Shown: positions 50,701-62,100 of the stretch, piece after piece | How positions within the stretch are numbered: the first letter of the stretch is position 1 | How the letters are laid out: every line of letters begins with the position of its first letter | Source of the DNA: Megascapheus bottae | Taxonomy: Eukaryota > Chordata > Mammalia > Rodentia > Geomyidae | NCBI GenBank assembly: GCA_024803745.1 | Contig: JANJXV010000190.1 | Location: 124,001-188,000, forward strand | Length of the DNA stretch: 64,000 nt | Direction of reading: 5' to 3' | The notes under the pieces: model-generated | Seen by the model: only the letters and a program-made list of their open reading frames with translations | Database searches by the model: none | What the model was told of the DNA's origin: nothing | Translations under genes and position numbers: made by a program

Positions 50701-53700
50701 TTACCACTAGGCCAAACTCTCAGCCCCTGTGAGACTCTTATTTCTAATTAACCACCAGAAAACCAGAAGTAGCACTGTGGTACAAGTAGTAGAATGCTAG
50801 GCTTGAGCTGAAGAGCTCAGGGACAAAATATATGCCCAAGGACAGTGCCCAGGCCCTGGGTTCAAGCACCCAGGACTGACCAAAAAAAAAAAGATTCAAA
50901 GCCAGCCTGGGCACAAAAGTCCATAAAACACTATCTCCATTTAACCAAGAAGGATAGACTGAGCTGGGCGCAGTTGCTCACACTTGTAATCCTAGCTGCT
51001 CAGAAGGCTGAGATTTGAGCGCATTTTCAAGCCCAGGCACTAAAGAACATGAGACTTTTATCTCCAGTTAACAACCACAAAACCAGAAGTAGTACTGTGG
51101 CTGTGGCTGCTTAAGGGATAGAGCAGTAGCCTGAGCTGAAGAGCTCAGAAAGTATCCAGGTCCAGAGTTCAAGCCCAATGACCCACAAAGAAGAAGGAGG
51201 AGGAGGAGGAAGAAGGTGCCGGGGTGGGGGGGGGAGACACTGGACTGGAAGTATGGCTCAACTGGAGCATTAGCTGTGAACAAGAAATCTGAATGAATGT
51301 GAGGCCTCCAGTGTAAGTCCAGCCAGATACTGAGGAGGGGGCGGGGGGGAAGGACAGAAAACAGGGTTTTGGCTGTCATCAATCCAAGGATCTCCATCTG
51401 TTTTTATTTGTTGCTTTGTTTGTTGGTCTTGGTGGCTAGAACTCTGGGCTTGGGTGTTGTCCCTGAGCTCTTTAGCTGAAGGCTATTGCCCTACCCCTTG
51501 AGCCACAATACCACTTCCCCTTTTCTAGTGGTTAATTGGAGATAAGAGTCTCACAGACTTTAGTGCCCGGATTGGCTTTGAACTGCATTCCTAGCCCTCC
51601 TGAGTAGCTAGAATTACAGGCTTGAGCCACCGAGCCAACAGCAGCCAGCAGCAGCCAACTTCCGTGTGTTTTTGTTTTGTTTTTTGCCAGTCCTGGGGCT
51701 TGAACTCAGGGTCTGAGCACTGTCTCTGAGTTTCTTTTGCTCAAGGATAGCACTCTACCACTTGAGCTCCAGCGCCACTTCCGGCTTTTTCTATGTATGT
51801 GGTGCTAAGGAGTGGAACCCAGGGCTTCATGCATGCTAGGCAAGCACTCTACCACTAAGCCACACTCCCAGCCCCAAGATCTTTATCTTTGTGTTCATCC
51901 TAAGTATACTTGTAGAACCAGGCCCAGTCCCTCTGCCCAGCATGTCACTTGTCACGCAGATGTTGACTCAGTATGTGACCACTGTCTCTGCCCAGCCCAG
52001 AGTTTCATTGTGTCTCTAGTCATGGCAGAGGCCCAGGAAAGGGCCAGACCCATTGATGGGCTGACAGAAAGCCTGCTGTAGGTCACTTGGGATGAAAGAC
52101 CTCTTTCTCCTTCAGATTACAGAACTATAAGGAAGATTCCCCATGCAACTCTTATGACAGTTGCCAGATAAGATCAACTTAAAGTTCAATACTTCTTTAA
52201 GTAGAACACAGAACAATAAGATATCACTGGCCATCACCAGAAAACTATTAATTTCCTAAAATTAATAATGGTGTTAACGAGTGCCTAGATGGACAGGAAA
52301 AGAATGTCCAGTCCTCCCGCAGACCTCTCCCCAGATGCATAGAAGACCCTCACTGCTACACTGCGTCTGTGTCCATCATACCCACCTTGAGCCGACTCTG
52401 CAGCCACTATGCAAATGAAGGTGGAATCCTGGAACTTACCAGCCATATGAGCAGTGTCATATGATCTTTTTGTTTAGAGGCCTTTTCATTTGTTTTGTTT
52501 AAGTAGTGATTTTCACCTTAGAGCACCCATTTTACAAAGTTGACTAATAATTGTGCTTCTACACCTTTTTCAGGGCTATGATACCCCGTTGCATTTTGCT
52601 TGTAAATTTGGAAATGTAGATGTGGTCAATGTGCTTTCTTCACATCCTTTGATTGCAAAAAACCCAAGGAATAAATATGGTAAAACACCTGAAGATGTAA
52701 GTAATCATTAAACTGCAGTTAGTATATGTTGTAAGTGAAAATATGTAAGTTTGCGGTCTGTGAGCACAACTACAGTGAAGTCGTGAATGAACTCAGAATG
52801 AGTTAGATTTGCTTTCAGGCATATTTAAACTCCTGACTGGTAAGAAAGATGTACTTCATAAAGGCAGCACATCTCTAGAACCATGAGAATGAGCTGACAT
52901 GGTCTGCTAGTTGTTTTTTATGTTTTGTCAGGCATGGCGCTTGAACTCAGGGCCTGGGTGCTGTCCCCAAGCACTTTCTGCTCCAGGCCTAGTGCACTAC
53001 CACTTTGAGCCATAGTACCACTTCCACGATCTGCCAGTTTTATCTTCTTAACCTAACACTCATTTGTTCTAACTACTTGTACTCCCCATTATTATGTTCC
53101 CTTTCAAAACATGTTAGCTGATCATGTTTACAGAGAGAGGTAGTGAGGATTGAAGGGGTGGGGAGGAGATAAGGGAGTGTGGTATCTTAAAGATAATAGT
53201 AATGATGATTATGATGATGGTGGTGATGGCATTGATTGTGAAGATGGTGAGGTAGTTTTACTGGTAAGGAAATGTTGCAATTTAGAATGTTCACTTATTC
53301 TGTTTTGCTTAACTAGGTAATCTGTGAAAGAAGCAAAAACCAGTCTGTAGAACTGAAAGAGAAGATTAAAGAATATTTAAAGGGTGAGTTGGTACCTTAT
53401 TTTTTTTTATATTTTTATTGTAATTAATAAAAGGGTTACATGATATTTGTCAGATAGAAGGTGCATTAATTCACATACATTGATACCCTTTCACATGTCT
53501 TGGTACCCTTATTTATCTGTGGAATTTCATACCATCAAAACAAAAATTTCTAAATGTCAACTAATATATTTTTCTTCTTTGTCAGTTGTAGGACTTAAAA
53601 CTCAAGCTCTGAATGCTGTCCCTAGCTCTTTTTGTTCAAGGCTAGGCCTCTCCCACTTTAAGTCACAGCTCTACTTCTGGTTTTCTGATGGTTAAATAGA

Positions 53701-55018
53701 TATACGAGTCTCACAGGATTTTAGCCCAGGCTGGCTTTAAACTACAATACTCACATCTCAGCCTCCTAAGTTGCTAGAATGATAAGCTTGAGCCACCAGC
53801 ACCCAACAGCATTTCTTTGTGGAGACTGTTAGGTAGCAATTCTATCTTACCTGATAAGGCCTTTCCTGTTTGTTACCATAAAAGATGGCCAACCCTAAGA
53901 TCTAGAGTGTGGTACTTATTTATTATCCTTAAGTAGTTATATAAAGGAATTTCAGTTCAACATGTTAGTTTGTGAGCACAGTGTATCTTTTTTCTTTTTT
54001 TTCTTTCTTTTTGCCAGTTGTGAACTCAGGGCCTGAGCACTGTCCTTGGGCTTTATCGAGGCTAGAGCTCTAACTCGTGAGCCACAGCACCACTTCCAGC
54101 TTTTTCTATGTGTGTGGTACTGAGGAATCGAACCCCAGTCTTCGTGTATGCTTCTACCTGTAGGCCAAACTCTGCCCCCCCCCCTTTTTTTTTTTTTTGC
54201 CAATTCTAGGGCCTGAATTCAGGGCCTGGGCACTGTCCTTGGGCTTTCTCAAGGCTAGCACTCTATCACTTGAACCATAGTAACACTTCTGCCTTTTTTT
54301 TTTTTTTTTTTTTTTTTCGCAGTCCTAGGCTTGAGCTGAGCACTGTCTGTGGACTTTCTCAAGGCTAGAGCTCTACCACTTGAGCCTCAGCACCACTTCT
54401 GGCTTTTTTCTATGTATGTATGTGGTACTGAGGAAGTGAACCTGGGTCTTCGTGCATGCTAGGCAAGCACTTTAACCACTAGGCCATGCTCCTGGCTCCC
54501 AGTGTATTTTTTTTTTTTTTTTTTTTTGGCCAGTCCGGGGCTTAGGCTCAGGGCCTGAGCACTGTCCTTGGACTTTCTCAAGGCTAGAGCTCTACCACTT
54601 GAGCCTCAGCACCACTTCCGGCTTTTTTCTATGTATGTGGTACCGAGGAATCGAACCCGGGTCTTCATGCATACTAAGCAAGCACTTTAACCACTAGGCC
54701 AAACTCTCGGCCCCAGTGTATTTTTTTTTTTTGTATCTTGATCAGTTTCACCTCTCATCATCTCCTCCTCTGTCTCTCTCAACCCTACCCATCTCTATAG
54801 TTTACCTAGTTCTATTTTGACATATACATTGAATCTCATCACTGCACTCACCTACGTGGTACTTCTGCATTTCCTGCATAGCTTTTGTAATTACTTGTTT
54901 TTTGTTTGTTTGTTGTCAGTCATGGGACTTGAACCTTGGGCCTGAGTGCGCTGTCCCTAAGTAGTTGTATGAAGGATCTGCCGTTTAACAAAACGGTTAT
55001 AAGTAGTGGTTTTTTTTT

Positions 55019-55049
<31 letters not shown>

Positions 55050-58000
55050 TTTGGCAGGGGTGGGGGGTGTTTGTCATGGGACTTGTACTATGAGCCTGGG
55101 CATTGTCCCTGAGCTCTTCAGCTCAAGGCTACTGCCCTACCCCCTGCACCACAGTTCCACTTTTGGTTTTCTGGTGGTTAATTGGTGGTAAGAGTCTCAT
55201 GGACTTTAGTGCCCGGGCGGCTTTGAGCTAAGATCCTCAGATCACAACCTCCTGAAAGTGCCTGGGCTGGCTTTGAACCAAGATCCTTAGATCTCAGCCT
55301 CCAGAGTAGCTAGGATTATAGGCTTGAGCCACCACACCCAACTATAAATAATTTTTTTTTTTTTTTTTTTTTTTTTTTTGCCAGTCCTGGGCTTGAGCTC
55401 AGGGCCTGAGCATTGTCCTTGGACTTTCTCAAGGCTAGAGCTCTACCACTTGAGCCTCAGCACCACTTCCAGCTTTTTTCTATGTATGTGGTACCGAGGA
55501 ATCAAACCTGGGTCTTCGTGCATGCTAGGCAAGCACTCTACCACTAGGCCAAACTCCCGGCCCCTATAAATACATTTTAATCAGTCACCCCTTCCAACAT
55601 CCTCACCTATCCCTCCCCTAACCACTCCTTCCCTCACTTTTCTAATTTTGCAAGATATACTTTGGATTCTTGCCTGCATTTCCTTCCTCTTCTCCTGACC
55701 CTCCATCCCCCTTTGAGTATCTGTTTCCTAGTTTGTACTTGCTTCTTGCTGCAGGTCCTATGGGAAGCCAGAATTTGAGTCAACTTCAGTGTTCTGTTGG
55801 GTTGAACATACCTCTATTGGGTTCTAGTCTTAGACATCAGAGAATATGCTGTAGCACTGGTCATATAGCAGCATACTGTCCACACCTAACAGACCCATAT
55901 TTCAAAAAAAAGGGGGGGAGGGGTCGGGTAACATGCTGAAATTTCAGTGTTAGAGAAAATAGATTTTTCTTAAAGCCAGGCATTGGGCTGAGATGTAGCT
56001 CAGTGACAAAGCCCTTACTCAGCAAGTACAATGTTCAAACCCTATTACCAAAAAAGAACCCTAAAAAGTATTTTGCTGGGGTAGAGGTAGGAATGGTCAG
56101 TATCTCACGCCTGTAATGCAAGCTACTCAGGAACTCAGGAGGCTGAGGATCACACTTCCAGGAAAGCATGTATGACTCTTGACCCCAGTGAATCACCAGA
56201 AAACCTGAAATGGTACTATGGCTCAAAGTGCTAGGAAAGCTAGTCTTGAGCAAAAACAGTTCAGGGATAGCACCTAGGCCCTGAGTTCAAGCCCCACAAC
56301 TGACGAAAGATAAAAAGCCAGGCATAAAACCACATCAGGAAGGCTGGAGATGTGTTTTAGGTTGTAGAGTGTCTAGCAAGTGTAAAGAGAGTTTTTACCC
56401 ATGTTTCATGTGTGAGGCATGAATGTTTCCTTCCTTTTCTCCCTGTTTTTTTCTTTGATACTAAAATGAATTCTTAATTGGCATTAGTTCCTCATGCCTG
56501 TAATCCTAGCTAGTCAGGAGACAGAGATTGGAAGATGAAAGTTGAAGGCCAACTGAATCAGGCAGCTGAGTTCAAACCGCATAACTTGAGAAAATGAGAA
56601 AGAAAAAGAACTTTCCTTAAAGGACTTGAATATGCCAAAACAAAAAGTAAGTGTGGATAATTAATTATAGGTGAAATTTGCCATGTAGTTTTAAAATACA
56701 CATTTATATATCACTAAAGGAGAGGGGGAAAACATCTGTAACATTTCTTCCATATATGTGATATAGCTTAGTTTGAGACACTGACATATGAAGTAAATCA
56801 GTTACTACAGTTTTCAGTAAACAGTACCATGAATACAGAATAGAAATATGAAAGTTACAAAAATGACTTAACATGGACAATGATGCATCATACCTTTAAT
56901 CCTAGCTACTGAGGAGACTGAGATCTGAAAATCACAATTCAAATCCAGCCTATGCAGGAATGTCCATGAACCTCTTATCCCCAATTAACCATCCACAGGC
57001 TGGAAGTAGAGCTGTGGCTCAAGTGGAGAGTACTGGCCTTGATCAATAAAAGTTTAGAGACAGAGCCCAGGTCCTGAGTTTAAACTCCAGGACTGGCACA
57101 TACACACAAAATATTGTAAGCATTTAAGGTTTTAAATTCTCAGGCACTGTGGGTGGCATGGCAAGCCAGTGCTCCAGCAAGCCTTTTCTTGCCGCCACTG
57201 AACCTGAAAAGCCATCTTCCACAGGAGTGGGGAACTAAGGCAAGAAGAGGAAAATGTGACATCATTGTAACTGAAATTCTTGTTATTGATAATCCTGGCT
57301 CCTCCCTTTTTTTCTTTTTGCCAGTCATAGGGCTTGAACTCGGGGTCTAACACTGTCCTTGGGCTTTCTCCAGGCTAGAGCTCTACCACTTGAGCCACAG
57401 TACCACTTCTGGATTTTTCTATGTATACAGTACTGAGAATTTGAACCCAGGTTTTCATGCATGCAAGGCATGCTAGGTAAGCACTCTTCCACTAGACCAA
57501 ACTCCCAGCCTGTCAGCCCCTATCTTCTGAGTTCCAGCTTCCTTGATGCTCTCCTTTTTTTCTTGAGAGTATGAGGCTCACTAAAAATGTATCCCAAATT
57601 AGATTGCCCTTGCTGTAGTCTTTGCCCCAGAGTTTAAATGACCACCTGGTTCCTTACACCCTCATTCATTCTAGGTGATAAGAAATCTGTGATTCACACA
57701 TATCTCCTCCCTCAGGACACTACTACGTGCCACTTCTGAGAGCAGAAGACACCTCCTCGCCTATCATTGGGGAGCTGTGGTCCTCAGACCAGACAGCCGA
57801 GGCCAGCTACTGTAGAGGTGGCCCCAGGGACTCTATGCTGACTCTGAGGGCGTTTGTTGGACCTCTGAGTCCATCCAAGGTAAGTGGCTGGGTAAGGAAG
57901 CTTCTGGAACCTCCAATCTCAACATTGCTGGGTGCTATTATTTTGAGCTTGGTATAACAAACTAACATACATTTATTTATTTATTTATTTATTTTTATTA

Positions 58001-59118
58001 GTGCGGGTCTTGGGCCTTGAACTCAGGGCTCAGGCACTGTCCCTAAGCTGTTTTGCTCAAGGCCACAGCTCCATTTCTGGCTTTTTTTTTTTTTTTTTTT
58101 TTTTTTGGTAATTAATTGGAAATAAGAGTTTATGGGGCCGGGAGTTTGGCCTAGTGGTTAAAGTGCTTGCCTAGCATGCATGAAGACCCGGGTTCGATTC
58201 CTCGGTACCACATACATAGAAAAAAGCTGGAAGTGGTGCTGAGGCTCAAGTGGTAGAGCTCTAGCCTTGAGAAAATCCAAGGACAGTGCTCAGGCCCTGA
58301 GCTCAAGCCCAGGACTGGCCAAAAAAAAAAAAAAAAAGAGTTTTATGGTCTGGAGCTATGGCCCAAGTGGTAGAGCACTAGCGTTAAGCACAAAAAGCTC
58401 AGGGACAGGAGTCCAGGAGTGTACCATAGTGGTAGAGTGCTCGACTAGCTTGCACGAAGTCCTGGCTTCAGTTCCTTGGTACCACACAGAAAAAGCCAGA
58501 AATGACACTGTGGCAGAGTGCTAGTCTTGAGCAAAAAATTTTGCCCAGACCCAGTTCAAGCCCCAGGACTGACATAAACAAAAAAGAGTCTCATGGACTT
58601 CTGTTTTCTGGACTGGCTTTGAACCTCAGTCCTCAGATGCCAGCCTCCTGCGTAGCTAGGGTTATAGTTGTAAGCTTCTTCTCGCAGTCTAAACCAACTT
58701 CTGTGGAGCACAAAGGTCCTTCTTGTCTGAAACCACCTGCTGTAAAGTAGTCACTTGGAGTATTTGCTGTTTTGCTCACTCATTAGTCAGAGTAGATGTA
58801 CTGGGAGTCCACACATCTTAATAGAGTTTATCTGGGCCAGCCCCTCAATTTGTGTCTCATTCTTCCTGTCTCCTCTCCCCTTGCCAGTCTAACATGACTG
58901 TCTACTGTGATTTAGGTAACTCTTGCTTGTAAGTTTACCTTCCAAATTGAATTTTGCCACACTTGCAACTCCCAGTACTACCTCTCAAATGTCAGAGCTC
59001 TTGGCATCATCTCCTTTTCCTACAAAACTGTTTATATCCAGGCTGCAGCCATTCATCTCCAGAGTTCAGTAAGTTGTAATGATGAGGTTGCTAGGTCAAA
59101 TATCAGTTCAAGCCCCAA

Positions 59119-59184
<66 letters not shown>

Positions 59185-62100
59185 TGCATTAAACAAAACT
59201 CTAGTAGTAGGTAACTCAAGACGCTTGATGTCTGTTTTCTGTGTTGTAGAAAGTCATGCATGTCAGCTTTTGAAGTGGTAGCTGGGTAACACTGCTGTCC
59301 TTAAGTAAAAACTCATGTTGGGCCAGGAGTTTGGCCTAGTGGTAGAGTGCTTGCCTAGCATTCACGAAGACCCAGATTTGGTTCCTTATACCACATACAC
59401 AGAAAAAATGCCAGAAGTGGTGCTGATGCTCAAGTGGTAGAGCTCTAGCCTTGAGGAAAAAAAACCCAAGGACAGTGCTCAGGCCTTGAGCCCAAGCCCA
59501 GGACTGGCAAAAAAAAAAAAAAAAAAAAGACTCATGCTGGGCAAGGTGGCTCATGCCTGTAATCCTAACTTCTCAGGAGACTGAGATCTGAGGATCGTAG
59601 CTCAAAGCCAGCTCGGGCACTAAAGTCCCTGAGACTCTTATCTCCAATTAACCACTAGAAAACTGAAAGTGGTGCTGTGGCTCAAAGGGTAGGGAAGTAC
59701 CCTTGAGTTGTAAAGCTCAGGGATAGCGCCTGGGCCCAGAGTTCAAGCTCCATGACCTACAAAAAAAAAAAAAAGCAAAACGTGTTGGCCTTTCTGGGCC
59801 AGATTTGATGCTCACAATCTACACTGTGAAGAAAGGAATCCCGTCCCACCTCGAGCACAGGGGGCTCAGTTTGGTCATGCCACCTCTCTTGTCCACATGA
59901 CTTTGTGGTTTGTTCAGTTTGCTGGGAAACAACTTTTAGTCTGTGTTGCTGATAGTTCTGAAACTGGATGAGCTGCAAGAAGGCGGCATAATATAACTTG
60001 AAATTTTTCCTTTTTCTCTCAGGCTGAAGATTTTCGGAAACTCTGGAAAACTCCACCTCGAGAGAAAGCAGGCTTCTTCCACAGTGTCAGGAAATCTGAT
60101 GCAGAACGGGGCACTGAGAGAGTAGGAAGGTACTTACCTGACCATGCTAAGAGCATTTGTGCTTCAGTGCTACCTAGTATACTGTGAGGATTTTATTGGT
60201 GAATGATTGACTATATAAAGATACGAGAAGACATTGGTTCCAGAGCACTTATTGAGACTTTTTTTTTTTTCAAAATATATACCTAATTTGAGATTTACAG
60301 CTTGACTTTGACCAGTCCTAGGGCTAACTCAGCCTGAGCACTGTCCCTGGGCTTTCTCAAGGCTAGTACTCTTATCACTTGAGCCACAGCACCACTTATA
60401 GCTTTTTCTGTGTATATGGTATGTGTATCAAACCTAGGGATTTGTGCATGCTAGGTAAGCATGCTTACCACTAGGCCATGCTCCAGGTCCAGACCTCTAT
60501 ATGTTTATATGCCTGGTCAAAAAAATACTAATACGATTTCACTGAATATATGTTGGCTTAAGCAAATGTGGCTTGTTTCAGCATAGATCAGTTCTTTGGG
60601 GAATACATTTACAGTATTACCTGCTAGAGGATAGCTAGAAATGCATGTTTAATTTTAACCTCAAGTTTAGGATAAAATAAAATTATACCAGCTGGGGTGT
60701 GGGGCTAGCTCCTGTAATCCCAGCTACTCAGGAGGCTGAGATCTAAGGATCGAGGTTCGAAGCCAGTCTGGGCACAGAAGTCCCTGAGACTCTTATCTCC
60801 AGTTAAACATCTGAAAATGGGAAGTGGCACTGTGGCTTAAATGGTAGGGTGGTAGCCTTGAGTTGAAGAGCTCAGGGACAACACCCAGGCCCAGAGTTCA
60901 AGCCCCATCACTGACAAGGAGAAAGAAAGAAAGAAAGATTATACCCAATAAGTGCAGACATCATTTTGGCACACTGACCATTAAGTGATTGTTTTCTTTG
61001 GGTAAATTTTTCTGTTTTCTCAACTGGTTAATTGTCTTGTTTTGTTTTGTTTTGCTTTAATTTCTTACAGGGAGCTAGCTCATGAGCTGGGGTATCCCTG
61101 GGTTGAATACTGGGAATTTCTGGGCTGCTTTGTTGATCTGTCTTCCCAGGAGGGCCTGCAAAGACTAGAAGAATATCTTGCCTGTCAGGAATTGGGCAGA
61201 AAGGCTCAACAAGAAACAAGAGAAAATGAAGCCTGCCATCAAGACAAAGCTTTCACTTCTGGTAAGCAAACATGAGCTAAGGTGGCTATGGCTTTCTCTT
61301 CTTTCCTCATGTGATTTTATTATAAAAATGGGTAACTTTTCCTCACACACTGGTAGTATTACAAGGTATGCGTTGCTTATTAATGTACATATACTTGTAT
61401 ATAGAAAAATACAGTGGCAGGTGGGGTGTGGTGGCTAGCTCCTGTAATCCTAGCTACTCAGGAGGCTGAGATCTGAGGATCAAGGTTCAAAGCCAGCCCG
61501 GGCACTTAAGACTTTGAGACTCTTATCTTCAGCTAACCACTAGAAAACCTGAAATGGCTCAAGGGATAGATAGGGTGGTAGCCTTGAGCTGAAGAGCTCA
61601 GGGATCACAACCAGGCCCAGGGGTAGTGTTGGTAGCCTTGATTTGCAGTTCAGGGACAGCGTCCAGGCCCAGTCCAGAGTTCAAGCCCCTCAACTGACCC
61701 CCCCCTCAAAAAAAAAAATAAAAATTACAGCAGCATGGTAATTGGTATAGCTGGTTCTGGCTTGAGGTCCTGGCTGAGAATTGAAATTGATATTGTTTTT
61801 CCAAACTGGTAAATGTAATGTTCATTTGTTTGTTTATCACCAGTCCTGGGCTTGAACTCAAGGTCTGGGCACCGTCCATGGACACTTTTTGCCCAAGGCT
61901 AGTGCTCTGCCATTTGATACAATGCACCACATCCAGCTTTTTCTGTGTGGCACCGAGGAATCAAACCCAGGGCTTCATGCATGGTAGGCAAGCACTATCA
62001 CTAGGCCATGCTCCCGGCCCCAAACAAAACATCTTTTTTAGGCTAAAAGTGTACCATTATCCTGCAAAGCATTTTAATAACTAAATTCCCCAGAACAATA

